Origin: Pseudomonas sp. HS6
GTDB taxonomy: Bacteria; Pseudomonadota; Gammaproteobacteria; Pseudomonadales; Pseudomonadaceae
Direction: 5' to 3'
Length of the DNA stretch: 64,000 bases
NCBI RefSeq assembly: GCF_023375815.1
Contig: NZ_CP067412.1
Span: forward strand, 6,200,001 to 6,264,000
Positions 36,089-45,565 of the stretch are shown here, one piece after another. Position numbers and translations under genes: made by a program. Numbering within the stretch: the first letter of the stretch is position 1; every line of letters starts with the position of its first letter. The notes under the pieces are model-generated. The model searched no databases. It was not told the origin of the DNA and saw only the letters and a list, made by a program, of their open reading frames with translations.

Positions 36089-37978
36089 ATGACCTCAGTA
36101 AACCAGTTCTGGCGCCGGGCGAAACTGCCTCTGGCGGTCAGTCTTGCCTCCACGCTCGCCGGGCCCGCATTCGGCGTCAGCTTCAACGTCGGTGAAATCG
36201 AAGGCCAGTTCGACTCCTCGCTCTCCCTGGGCATGAGTGTTTCGACCCAGCAGCCGAACAAGGATCTTATTGGTGTCAACAACGGCGGACGGGGCCTGTC
36301 CCAGACCTCCGACGACGGTCACTTGAACTTCAAGAGCGGGCAAGCCTTCTCGAAGATCTTCAAGGGCATCCATGACCTCGAATTGAAATACGGCGACACC
36401 GGCGTCTTTGTTCGCGGCAAATACTGGTACGACTTCGCGCTGCAGAACGCAGACCTGGAATACAAGGACGTCAGCAACCACAACCGCGACGTGGCGGCCC
36501 GCTCTTCGGGTGGCCAGATCCTCGACGCCTTCGTTTACCACAACTACTCCATTGCCGATGAGCCGGGTTCGGTGCGTCTCGGCAAGCAAGTGGTCAACTG
36601 GGGTGAAAGTACCTTCATCGGTGGCGGCATCAACTCGATCAACCCGATCGACGTTTCCGCGTTCCGTCGTCCGGGTGCCGAGATCAAGGAAGGCCTGATC
36701 CCGGTCAACATGTTCTACCTGTCCCAGAGCATTACCGAAAACCTGTCGGCCGAAGGTTTCTACCAGATCGACTGGCAGAAGACCGTAACCGATAACTGTG
36801 GCACGTTCTTCTCCCAGCCTGACATCGTGACCACCGGTTGCGACGACAACCTGCGCGTACTTAACAAGCGCTCCACCATCCCGGGTGTTGCCCTCGGCCC
36901 GCTGGCTGCCGCCAATGTCGACGTCAACGAAGAAGGCGTGCTGGTACGCCGTTCGCCGAACCGCAATGCGCGAGACAGCGGGCAGTGGGGCGTGTCCGCC
37001 AAGTACATGTTCGATCCGCTGGCCACCGAGTTCGGTGCCTACTTCATGAACTACCACAGCCGTGCGCCGATCTTCAGTGCAACCGGTGCGCCACAATCGA
37101 TCTACAACGGCGTCAAGGCACTGCCTGGCCCGTTCCAGGCGCTGGGCCCTCTGGTGGTGGCGGGTAACTCCGAGTATTTCATCGAGTATCCAGAAGACAT
37201 TCGTCTCTATGGTTTGAGCTTCTCCACCACCCTGCCTACCGGTACGGCGTGGAGCGGTGAGGTCAGCTACCGGCCGAACGCGCCGGTGCAACTGAACTCC
37301 ACCGACATCCTGTTTGCCGGTGTGCGTCCGTTGGGTGGCGCGCTGACCAACGCCTCGATCCTCAATGGTGTTCCAGGCCAGGACCTGCACGGTTACAACC
37401 GTAAGGAAATCACTCAGCTGCAAACCACCCTGACGCACTTCTTCGATCAGGTCATGGGCGCCAACCGCCTGACCCTGGTGGGTGAAGTCGGCGTGACCCA
37501 TGTCGGCGGTCTGGAAAGCAAGTCCGAGGCCCGCTACGGTCGCGATCCGGTCTTCGGCCCGGGTGAACTGCCGTCCACTGGCGGTCTGAACACCTGCTCG
37601 CAGATCCTCAACACCTCGACCATCAACGGTGCAGGGCCTGGCGCTTCGACCAGCAACCGCTCAAGCAATTGCGACAACAACGGTTTCACCACTGCCACTT
37701 CCTGGGGCTATCGCGCTCGTGCCATCTGGGATTACAGCGACGTGTTCGCCGGTGTGAACCTGAAGCCGAACGTGGCCTGGTCCCATGACGTCAAAGGTTA
37801 CTCCCCAGGCCCTGGCGGTAACTTCGAGGAAGGCCGTAAGGCAATCAGCCTCGGGCTGGATGCCGAATACCAGAACACCTACACCGCAAGCCTGGCCTAC
37901 ACCAACTTCTTCGGTGGTGAATACAGCACGGTGGATGATCGCGACTTCGTTGCCCTCAGTGTCGGCGTGAACTTCTAA
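36089..37978 (+). CDS. DUF1302 outer-membrane protein
   Basis: 629-residue exported protein. The N terminus has a Sec signal peptide (LPLAVSLASTLAGPAFG), and the rest is beta-rich, ending in VALSVGVNF with a terminal Phe typical of outer-membrane barrels. The DUF1302 family is paired with DUF1329 in lipid or alkane-linked operons. The start at 36089 (MTSVNQFWRR) follows GGAG and avoids an upstream ATG-less extension in the frame from 36011. The role may be uptake or envelope handling of hydrophobic substrates. Confidence 0.8.
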   Translation: MTSVNQFWRRAKLPLAVSLASTLAGPAFGVSFNVGEIEGQFDSSLSLGMSVSTQQPNKDLIGVNNGGRGLSQTSDDGHLNFKSGQAFSKIFKGIHDLELKYGDTGVFVRGKYWYDFALQNADLEYKDVSNHNRDVAARSSGGQILDAFVYHNYSIADEPGSVRLGKQVVNWGESTFIGGGINSINPIDVSAFRRPGAEIKEGLIPVNMFYLSQSITENLSAEGFYQIDWQKTVTDNCGTFFSQPDIVTTGCDDNLRVLNKRSTIPGVALGPLAAANVDVNEEGVLVRRSPNRNARDSGQWGVSAKYMFDPLATEFGAYFMNYHSRAPIFSATGAPQSIYNGVKALPGPFQALGPLVVAGNSEYFIEYPEDIRLYGLSFSTTLPTGTAWSGEVSYRPNAPVQLNSTDILFAGVRPLGGALTNASILNGVPGQDLHGYNRKEITQLQTTLTHFFDQVMGANRLTLVGEVGVTHVGGLESKSEARYGRDPVFGPGELPSTGGLNTCSQILNTSTINGAGPGASTSNRSSNCDNNGFTTATSWGYRARAIWDYSDVFAGVNLKPNVAWSHDVKGYSPGPGGNFEEGRKAISLGLDAEYQNTYTASLAYTNFFGGEYSTVDDRDFVALSVGVNF

Positions 37979-38006
37979 GCACAGTTTTTTCAGGACGAAC
38001 AAACCT

Positions 38007-39371
38007 ATGAAAATAACAAAGAATCTGTTCCACGCCGGTGTTCTGGGGCTTTCGCTGCTGGCGACCAGCGTGATGGCGGCAGTACCTGCCGCCGAAGCCG
38101 ACAAGCTGGGCAAGAGCCTGACCCCTATGGGGGCAGAGATGGCGGGTAACGCCGATGGTTCGATCCCGGCCTGGAAACCGCTGGCGAAAAATGCCGGCAC
38201 CGTCGACAGCAAGGGCTTCCTGTCCGATCCGTACGGCAGTGAGAAACCGCTCTTCACCATCACCAAGCAGAACGTCGATCAGTACAAGGACAAGCTGGCG
38301 CCGGGTCAGTACGCGATGTTTCAGCGCTACCCTGACACCTTCAAGATGCCGGTTTATCCGTCCCATCGCGGTTCCACCGTACCGGATGACGTATTCGCCG
38401 CCATCAAGAAAAACGCTACGACCACTACGCTGGTGGCCGGCGGCAACGGTCTGGAAAATTTCCAGACTGCCGTACCGTTCCCGATTCCACAGAGTGGTCT
38501 GGAAGTCATCTGGAACCACATCACCCGCTATCGCGGTGGCAGCGTGACCCGCCTGGTGACCCAGGCAACGCCGCAGACCAACGGCTCTTTCAGCCTGGTG
38601 TATTTCCAGGACCAGTTCGTGTTCCGCGACAAGATGAAGGACTACGATCCGGCCAACCCGGGCAACGTGCTGTTTTACTTCAAGCAGAAAGTGACCGCGC
38701 CGGCGCGTCTGGCAGGCACCGTGCTGCTGGTGCACGAAACCCTCGACCAGGTGAAGGAACCGCGCAAGGCCTGGGTCTATGCAACCGGCCAGCGCCGTGT
38801 GCGTCAGGCACCACAAGTGTCCTATGACGGTCCGGGTACTGCGGCAGACGGTTTGCGTACCTCCGACAACCTGGACATGTACAACGGTGCGCCGGATCGC
38901 TATGACTGGAAGCTTGAAGGCAAGAAAGAAATCTACATTGCCAACAACAGCTACAAGATCGATTCGCCTACGCTCAAGTATGCCGACATCATCAAGGCCG
39001 GCCATATCAACCAGGACCTGACCCGTTACGAGCTGCGTCGCGTCTGGCATGTGGTGGCTACCCTGAAGCCGGGTCAGCGTCACATCTATGCCAAGCGTGA
39101 CTTCTACATCGACGAGGATACCTGGCAGGCAGCCGTCATCGACCATTACGACGGTCGCGGTCAGCTGTGGCGCGTCGCCGAGGCCCATGCCGAGGACTAC
39201 TATGACAAGCAAGTGCCGTGGTATGCGCTGGAAACCCTGTACGACCTGCAATCGGGTCGCTACCTGGCACTGGGCATGAAGAACGAAGAGAAACAGGCTT
39301 ATGACTTCGGCTTCTCTGCCACCAAGAGCGAATTCCAGCCAGGCAACCTGGGCCAGGACGGTATCCGCTAA
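38007..39371 (+). CDS. DUF1329 periplasmic/envelope protein
   Basis: 454-residue exported protein with a Sec signal peptide (GVLGLSLLATSVMAAVPAAEA). The DUF1329 family resembles LolA/LolB-like lipid-binding folds. The sequence (ADKLGKSLTPMGAEMAGNADGSIPAW; FYIDEDTWQAAVIDHYDGRGQLWRVAEAH) matches the family throughout. It lies 28 bp downstream of the DUF1302 gene, and a strong terminator follows. It probably transports or binds lipidic molecules together with the DUF1302 protein. Confidence 0.85.
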   Translation: MKITKNLFHAGVLGLSLLATSVMAAVPAAEADKLGKSLTPMGAEMAGNADGSIPAWKPLAKNAGTVDSKGFLSDPYGSEKPLFTITKQNVDQYKDKLAPGQYAMFQRYPDTFKMPVYPSHRGSTVPDDVFAAIKKNATTTTLVAGGNGLENFQTAVPFPIPQSGLEVIWNHITRYRGGSVTRLVTQATPQTNGSFSLVYFQDQFVFRDKMKDYDPANPGNVLFYFKQKVTAPARLAGTVLLVHETLDQVKEPRKAWVYATGQRRVRQAPQVSYDGPGTAADGLRTSDNLDMYNGAPDRYDWKLEGKKEIYIANNSYKIDSPTLKYADIIKAGHINQDLTRYELRRVWHVVATLKPGQRHIYAKRDFYIDEDTWQAAVIDHYDGRGQLWRVAEAHAEDYYDKQVPWYALETLYDLQSGRYLALGMKNEEKQAYDFGFSATKSEFQPGNLGQDGIR

Positions 39372-39397
39372 GCTTTGACCCGAGGCCGCATCCTCGA

Positions 39398-39431
39398 AAA
39401 AAACGCTCCGACTGGTTCGGGGCGTTTTTTT
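39398..39431 (+). terminator. Terminator after DUF1329 gene
   Basis: AACGC(T)CCGA and TCGG(G)GCGTT arms around a short loop, followed by an eight-T run. Confidence 0.85.
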
Positions 39432-39542
39432 TGCGTCGTGATTTTGTAGCCATTTGTAGCAACAACTTCATATGTACGCCGTTTAAGGCTAGGCTGCGGA
39501 CATCTGCCACGCCGCCAACAGCCATTCGAACAAGAGCCGGCC

Positions 39543-42278
39543 ATGACTGATCTGTCCCCACTTCCGGGTCCTGCAAGCGTTGCCGTCGTGGCATTGGACG
39601 GGCGTTTTTTTCGCCCGCCGTTGCCGGACGGTTATGTATTGCGACCGCGTCTGTGCGAACGCCTGAGCGCCGGGCTCGGTGGGCGTCTGTTGCTGGTCTG
39701 CGCCCCGGCCGGGTTCGGCAAAAGTTCGCTGGCCGTGGAGTTCTGTCAAAGTTTGCCGGCGCATTGGCAAAGCCTGTGGCTGGGGTTGAGCGCTCGCGAC
39801 AGTGACCCGGGACGCTTCCTGGAACGCTTGCTCGAAGGCTTGCAGGACTACTTCCCGGAGCTCGGCAGCCGCGCACTCGGGCTGTTGAAAATGCGCCAGC
39901 GTCATCAGCCATTCGCCTTCGAAGAATGGCTCGACGGTCTGCTCGACGAGTTGGTACTGCACCTGGAACCGGCCTCGCCGCTGTTGCTGGTGCTGGACGA
40001 TTACCACCTCGCCCAAGGGCCGGTGCTCGACCGTTGCCTGCAATTTTTCCTAAACCACTTGCCCGATGGTTTGTTGGTCATGGTCACCAGCCGTCAGCGG
40101 CCGGACTGGCATCTCGCTCGTCTGCGCCTGTCGCGACAGTTGCTGGAACTGCATGAACAGGATCTGCGCCTGACCCACGACGAAGCGCTGGCTCTGCTTG
40201 ATCGCCACAGCAGCTCGTTGCGCGGCGAAGCGCTGGAAAGCCTGATCCAGCGCAGCGAGGGTTGGGTGGCCGGGCTGCGCTTCTGGCTGCTGGCTGCCGC
40301 CGAGGCCGGCAGTGATGTGGCCTTGCCTCAAGCGTTGAATGGCGGAGAAGGGCTGATCCGTGATTACCTGCTGGAAGAGGTCATCGACTGCCTGCCTGTC
40401 GAGGTTCAGGCTTTTCTCTACGAAACCGCGCCGCAAGAACGCTTTTGCAGCGAGTTGTGCGACGCGGTGCGCGAAGCCCATGACAGCGCTGAAATCCTGC
40501 GCTTTCTCTCGGCGCACCAGGTTTTTTTGGTGCCGCTCGACGAGCATGGCCACTGGTATCGCTATCACCATTTGTTTTCCGATCTGTTGCGCAGTCGACC
40601 GATGGCGCAGGCCATGGTGCCTACCGCCACCCTGCATCTGCGCGCCTGTCGCTGGTTCAATGCCCAGGGCCTGCTGGATGAGGCGGTGGAGCAGGCGTTG
40701 CGCGCCGGGCATCTCGATGTCGCGGCGAATCTGGTGCAGAACCTGTCAGAAGAACAGCTGTTGGCCGAGCAGAACGTCGGCATGTTGCTGCGCTGGAAAA
40801 TGGATTTACCCGATAGTCTGCTGATCAGCACGCCACGTCTGATCGTGCTGTACAGCTGGGCGCTGGGGCTGGCCTGCCAGCTGGATGCCGCCGAAGAACT
40901 CGCCAGTCACCTGAGCCGCTTCCTGCCGGCACCCTCGGCTACCGCGCAAAAGTCGATGCTCGCTCAATGGCTGGCGCTCAGCGGCATCATTGCTCGGGGT
41001 CGAGGGCACCGTGAATTGACACTGAGGTATTGCAGCGAAGCGCTGGAAAGTCTTCCGGCCAAACGTTACGGCCAGCGCTTGATGTGTCTGTCGACGCTGT
41101 CCAACCTGGCGATTGCCGATGGCGATCTGTGGCGTGCGCGTGGCTTGAACCGCGAGTCCCTTGAGCTGGCTCAGCGGGTCGGTAATCCGTTGTTCGAAGC
41201 GTTGGCGCATTACGACCGCGCGCGGGTATTGCAGTCGCGCGGCGAAATCCTGCGCGCACTGGATGAAGTGCATCAGGGGCTGGAACGCTTACGCGGTTTG
41301 TCCCCGCAGCGTTTGTACGCGGTACGCGCACGGCTGACGCTGTACGAAGGTTTTCTGTTGGCCATGCGTTTGCAGCCGCAGGCCGCGCGTGCGCGGCTGT
41401 TGGCCGGAATCGGTGAGGCGCGTGCGTGTCGTGATATCAGCGTCTTGATCGGCCACTGCGTGGTCGCTCGCCTGGACGGCAGCTACGGTGAGTTTGCCAA
41501 GGCCTTTGCCGAACTCGCCGAAGCTGAACGGTTAATGCACATCTGGGATGTTCCGCCAATCTACTACCTGGCAATGATCACGCTGGTCAAGTGCGAACTC
41601 TGGCTTGCCCAGGGGCGTACCGATCTGGCCGAGGCTTGGTTGGCTCGTCTGGGGCAGACCTACACCGGTGAACGCGCCGCCGCACCTCCTGAATTTCATC
41701 CGCAGTTACCCTTGCATGTTGAGCTGCAACAGGCGCTGCTCGATATGATTCAGGGGCAGCCAATGCTCGCTGAGGGGCGTTTGAATGTCCTGCATGAAAA
41801 CGGCCAGCAGACCGGCCGGCAATTGCTCAGCGTGATGGCGCTGACGCAGAAAGTGGCATTGTTGCTGGCGGATGGAAGGGAGACGGAAGCGCGCAAGGCG
41901 TTGAGTCTGGCGCTGGAAGCTGCGGCCGGTGGGGTTGTGCAGCCGTTCGACGCGCTGATCGGCCAGCACCCGGACTGGTTGCGTGGGCAGTTGGTAACGA
42001 GCCCCCCGGCAGTCGTCAGTCAGCAACTGCTGGAGCTTCTTCCGCAACCGATTGCTCGTCCGGTCCTGGAGCAGGCCGCGACCGAACAACTCAGCAGTCG
42101 CGAGTTGGCCGTGTTACGGCTGATCGCCCAGGGCTGTTCGAATCAGGAGATCAGCGAGCAACTGTTCATTTCGTTGCACACGGTGAAGACCCACGCCAGC
42201 CATATCAACAGCAAGCTGGGCGTCGAGCGGCGAACACAGGCCGTGGCCCGGGCCAAGGAACTGGGTCTGCTGTCCTAG
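39543..42278 (+). CDS. MalT/AlkS-like LuxR regulator (LAL)
   Basis: 911-residue large ATP-binding LuxR regulator. The Walker A GFGKS is at residues 57-61 and Walker B LDDYH at 151-155, followed by winged helix and helical TPR-like repeats. The C-terminal LuxR HTH (LSSRELAVLRLIAQGCSNQEISEQLFISLHTVKTHASHINSKLG) starts near residue 848. AlkS and MalT are the best-known members; the neighbouring AlkK-like ligase and DUF1302/DUF1329 genes suggest an AlkS-like inducer of lipid metabolism. The inducer cannot be read from sequence. Confidence 0.9.
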   Translation: MTDLSPLPGPASVAVVALDGRFFRPPLPDGYVLRPRLCERLSAGLGGRLLLVCAPAGFGKSSLAVEFCQSLPAHWQSLWLGLSARDSDPGRFLERLLEGLQDYFPELGSRALGLLKMRQRHQPFAFEEWLDGLLDELVLHLEPASPLLLVLDDYHLAQGPVLDRCLQFFLNHLPDGLLVMVTSRQRPDWHLARLRLSRQLLELHEQDLRLTHDEALALLDRHSSSLRGEALESLIQRSEGWVAGLRFWLLAAAEAGSDVALPQALNGGEGLIRDYLLEEVIDCLPVEVQAFLYETAPQERFCSELCDAVREAHDSAEILRFLSAHQVFLVPLDEHGHWYRYHHLFSDLLRSRPMAQAMVPTATLHLRACRWFNAQGLLDEAVEQALRAGHLDVAANLVQNLSEEQLLAEQNVGMLLRWKMDLPDSLLISTPRLIVLYSWALGLACQLDAAEELASHLSRFLPAPSATAQKSMLAQWLALSGIIARGRGHRELTLRYCSEALESLPAKRYGQRLMCLSTLSNLAIADGDLWRARGLNRESLELAQRVGNPLFEALAHYDRARVLQSRGEILRALDEVHQGLERLRGLSPQRLYAVRARLTLYEGFLLAMRLQPQAARARLLAGIGEARACRDISVLIGHCVVARLDGSYGEFAKAFAELAEAERLMHIWDVPPIYYLAMITLVKCELWLAQGRTDLAEAWLARLGQTYTGERAAAPPEFHPQLPLHVELQQALLDMIQGQPMLAEGRLNVLHENGQQTGRQLLSVMALTQKVALLLADGRETEARKALSLALEAAAGGVVQPFDALIGQHPDWLRGQLVTSPPAVVSQQLLELLPQPIARPVLEQAATEQLSSRELAVLRLIAQGCSNQEISEQLFISLHTVKTHASHINSKLGVERRTQAVARAKELGLLS

Positions 42279-42295
42279 AAGCAGGCACAAAAAAA

Positions 42296-42319
42296 CACCC
42301 CGCCAAGGCGGGGTGTTTT
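42296..42319. terminator. Bidirectional rho-independent terminator
   Basis: An 11-bp AACACCCCGCC / GGCGGGGTGTT stem with an AA loop, A run before and T run after. It lies between the convergent LuxR gene and the RTX gene. Confidence 0.85.
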
Positions 42320-42356
42320 CATTTGCATCTATCTGTCCGTTCAGAAGTCGAAAGGG

Positions 42357-44294
42357 TCAGACCAGTACATCGTTCGCGTTGAGGGTATGGACGCCCACCA
42401 GTTGCACTTGGAAGTCAGCGCCGAGGTCACCGCTTACGTTGCCGAGAAGGATCTGATCCACGAAGCGCAGTTGACCGGCACCGGTGAACTCATTGGAACC
42501 GATGAAAGTCATGTGCTGTAAACCGAGGGTCTGCGGATCTATGTCGAAGCCGGAGAAATCGATCTTGTCACCTTCAAGCACGTTGAAATCGGTAACGATG
42601 TTCTGTGAGTTGGCAGGGCCCATGCCCAGTTCCGGTTCCAACATAATCACGTTATCGAAGGTAAACGTGTCGGCCCCGGTACCACCGGTCAGTTTGTTGC
42701 TTCCCCATCCGCCGAACAGTATGTCGTTACCTTCTGCGCCAAAGAGTTGGTTGGTGCCGCCAAAGCCCATGAGCGTGTTATTGCCGGAGTTGCCGGTCAG
42801 GACGTTATCGAGATTGTTGCCGCGCAGGGTGAGGTCCGCAGTGCCGAGCAATACGCCGTCTTCGACGTTCTCCGAAAGGCTGTAGTCGACCCAGGTCTGG
42901 ATCAGGTCGTGGCCGCCATTGAGTGGCGATTCATAGACGAGATCATTGACGTTATCCACGATATAGATATCGTCGCCACCCTCGCCGATCATGTGATCGG
43001 CACCGAGCCCGCCCGACAGAATGTTGTTGCCACTGTTGCCGTGCAAGACGTTATCCAGGGCATTGCCGGTCAGGTTCAGGTTGGCGTTTCCAAGTATCTG
43101 GCCGTCTTCGACGTTGTCCGTCAGCGTGTAATTGATACTGGTTTTGACGGTGTCGATACCTTCATCGGCGAGTTCGATCACGACATCGTTGATGTTGTCC
43201 ACGACGTAGGAGTCGTGACCCGCACCGCCGATCATGATGTCCGCACCCAGTCCGCCGTCGATGTAGTTGGTGGCGGAATTGCCTCTGATCACGTTGTTCA
43301 AGGCATTGCCCGTCAGCATCGAAGAGTCGTTGCCGGTCATCGTCAAGTCTTCGACGTTCGCCGAAAGGGTGTAGCTGGTACTGGTTCTGATCAAGTCATG
43401 ACCTTCGCCGAGTTGTTCGGTCACGACGTCCTGATAGTTATCCACAATGTAGATGTCATCACCGGCACCACCGATCATGGTGTCGGCGCCGACGCCGCCA
43501 TCGAGTGTGTTGTTGCCGGCGTTGCCATTGAGCACGTTGTTTTGATCATTGCCGGTGCCGTTCAGGTTGGCGATTCCCGCGAGTGTCAGGTTTTCGATGC
43601 CGCTGACAAGGGTGTAGCTGATCGTCGAGATCACCTGATCGACGTCGCTGGCCGAACCGCCCATGTCCATGACAAAGTCAAAGTCGTCATCCACGTAGTA
43701 GGTGTCCGAACCGGCGCCGCCTCTCATCAGGTCCTGGCCCAGTCCTCCGTCGAGAATGTCGTCACCAGCCCCACCGTTCAGAGTGTTGTCTTCACTATTG
43801 CCGATCAGCACGTTGTTCAGATCGTTGCCTGTGCCCCTCATCGCATTGCCAGTCAGCACCAGGTTTTCCAGGTTGGCGCCTAGCGTCCAGTCGACTGAAG
43901 CGCGCACGGTGTCGATTTCGCTGACCAGCGTGCTGGTTTCGCGAATGATGTCGTCGATGCCGTCGACGATGTAGGTGTCGTTGCCCAGCCCACCGATCAG
44001 GGTATCCGACCCGAGACCGCCATCGAGGACGTTGGCACCATCGTTACCGGTGATCACGTTATTGGCCGCATTACCGGTGCCGTTGAGGTTGGCGGAACCG
44101 AGGAGCGTGAGATTCTCGAGATTGGCGCCAAGGGTGTAGTTGATGGACGAGAATACGCGGTCAATGGCGTTTGGCGAGGTATCGGTTTCGATCACCAGAT
44201 CGCCAATGTTGTCGACGTAATAGCTGTCGTTGCCGTCGCCACCGACCATGGCATCGGCACCGATGCCGTCGCTGTCGAAATCTGCGTAACTCAT
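42357..44294 (-). CDS. RTX-type calcium-binding secreted protein
   Basis: 645 residues made almost only of hemolysin-type repeats. Six modules of 80-91 residues each run as GG-x-G-x-D-type nonapeptides (GGLGNDTYIVD, GGAGDDIYIVD and variants), then a strand-rich NLxLxGxANLNGTGN block. The C terminus (VQLVGVHTLNANDVLV) looks like a type I secretion signal. No N-terminal enzymatic or adhesive domain is seen. No T1SS genes occur in the window. Calcium binding and secretion are inferred from the family; the biological role is unknown. Confidence 0.85.
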   Translation of the reverse strand: MSYADFDSDGIGADAMVGGDGNDSYYVDNIGDLVIETDTSPNAIDRVFSSINYTLGANLENLTLLGSANLNGTGNAANNVITGNDGANVLDGGLGSDTLIGGLGNDTYIVDGIDDIIRETSTLVSEIDTVRASVDWTLGANLENLVLTGNAMRGTGNDLNNVLIGNSEDNTLNGGAGDDILDGGLGQDLMRGGAGSDTYYVDDDFDFVMDMGGSASDVDQVISTISYTLVSGIENLTLAGIANLNGTGNDQNNVLNGNAGNNTLDGGVGADTMIGGAGDDIYIVDNYQDVVTEQLGEGHDLIRTSTSYTLSANVEDLTMTGNDSSMLTGNALNNVIRGNSATNYIDGGLGADIMIGGAGHDSYVVDNINDVVIELADEGIDTVKTSINYTLTDNVEDGQILGNANLNLTGNALDNVLHGNSGNNILSGGLGADHMIGEGGDDIYIVDNVNDLVYESPLNGGHDLIQTWVDYSLSENVEDGVLLGTADLTLRGNNLDNVLTGNSGNNTLMGFGGTNQLFGAEGNDILFGGWGSNKLTGGTGADTFTFDNVIMLEPELGMGPANSQNIVTDFNVLEGDKIDFSGFDIDPQTLGLQHMTFIGSNEFTGAGQLRFVDQILLGNVSGDLGADFQVQLVGVHTLNANDVLV

Positions 44295-44750
44295 TGAGTT
44301 TCAAGGAGTTTTCCGTTTCGACTGCGCCGGAAGTGGGGCGAATTATAGACACCCAGAATCTGCCGTCAACCTTTAATTTCGCTTTCGACTGGAAAGGCCT
44401 ATTTTTCGCCTTCTATATATAGTCGCAGACTACTACGCGCCCACGCCCCAAAGACATCACGAAAGATCCCCATCGAAGCGTCACTGGACACCGTCGCCTT
44501 TTTCTCCCTCAAACTGGCTTATGAGGAGGAAAGCCTAATCCCGGTCCTGCGCGATGATCTGGTCATGGGTGATTACCAGCGGGACGTGTTCGGACTGTTG
44601 GTACGCCGGGAAGGCATCCAGACCTAACCTATTACATAGATGAAGAAAGTGGCGTCACGCTTCTATTTTGATATCTTGCCGTCCATCTTCAGCGCACATC
44701 GTCGGGACGACGCTGATTTCCGGTTTTTGCAGGTTTAAGGAAAGGATCGA
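44295..44750. other. Intergenic region with an open reading fragment
   Basis: 456 bp without a convincing complete gene. A plus-strand frame is open from before 44440 to a stop at 44625-44627 and reads like protein (LDTVAFFSLKLAYEEESL...LLVRREGIQT), but it has no in-frame ATG or good start. It may be a truncated gene remnant. AT-rich sequence near 44400 probably holds the RTX gene promoter. Confidence 0.45.
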
Positions 44751-45494
44751 ATGGAGTTTCTGCGTTTTCTGGCATTTGTCGCGGCCTGGGGTTTCATGTG
44801 GCGCTGGGTGGTCAAGAACCGCGGCAGCTGGAACCTGTTTTACGGCAACATGGTGGGTGGGGCGGGCGGCTTTATTGTTGCGATGGTGGTGTTGTCGATC
44901 ACGCTTTCACTGTTCCCGTCGGCGCATCAGTATGAAGCCGCGCAGACTGGAAACGTTGTGGCACAGGACACCGAGCCGACTTCGTTGCTGCCGGAAGCCG
45001 AGTCGGTTGCAAACCCCGCTGCGCTGAAAGACGCGCCAGTGTTTGCCGCTATCGAGCCGGACGACAACCCGTCTCCACCGGATTCAGCGCTACTGCCGAA
45101 CTATGCCAGTCGAGCGCCGAAGACGATGTCGGTGCAAACCGTGCTGGACCAGAGTGATGATCAGGGACGCAAGGCCCTGACGGCGCTGAGCAAAAAATTG
45201 CGCAGCGACGCGCAGGGTGACAAGTCGCTGCTCGCCTATGTCATGTGCAGCCCGTTCGTGACTAGCACATTGCGCTTCCCTGCTTCAGCCCGGTTTGCTG
45301 ACAGTAAAAGCATCGCGCCACAACGCTTCAAGGATCAGATTTACACCTTCAGCAACACCATCACCGCGCGGAACATGAATGGCGACGATGTCACTTACCG
45401 TTTCAACTGCTCCGTTCAAGAACAGCCAAGAGTCGACGCGACGCCCGCCGAATGGCGTTTGTTGGCGCTGAAGTTGCAAAAAACAGACTCTTAA
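44751..45494 (+). CDS. Hypothetical membrane-anchored protein
   Basis: 247-residue protein. Two N-terminal hydrophobic segments (LRFLAFVAAWGFMWRWV and GGAGGFIVAMVVLSITLSLF) are followed by a soluble acidic/proline-rich linker. A C-terminal segment (LAYVMCSPFVTSTLRFPASARFADSKSI... YTFSNTITARNMNGDDVTYRFNC) carries two cysteines. No recognised domain. It precedes the PhoD-like gene by 71 bp. The function is unknown. Confidence 0.7.
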   Translation: MEFLRFLAFVAAWGFMWRWVVKNRGSWNLFYGNMVGGAGGFIVAMVVLSITLSLFPSAHQYEAAQTGNVVAQDTEPTSLLPEAESVANPAALKDAPVFAAIEPDDNPSPPDSALLPNYASRAPKTMSVQTVLDQSDDQGRKALTALSKKLRSDAQGDKSLLAYVMCSPFVTSTLRFPASARFADSKSIAPQRFKDQIYTFSNTITARNMNGDDVTYRFNCSVQEQPRVDATPAEWRLLALKLQKTDS

Positions 45495-45565
45495 GCCTCG
45501 TTTAAGGGTTCGAGGCGCCGGCTGCGCTATCATCGCCGGCCTGTGCGCCTTGAGCTTTTCCCCTG

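Noticed and set aside
36095..37501. 468-residue minus-strand open frame over the DUF1302 gene
   Set aside because: Antisense shadow; the plus strand has a signal peptide and a complete family match.
42357..44294. RTX gene as a cytolytic hemolysin toxin
   Set aside because: No pore-forming or acylation region precedes the repeats.
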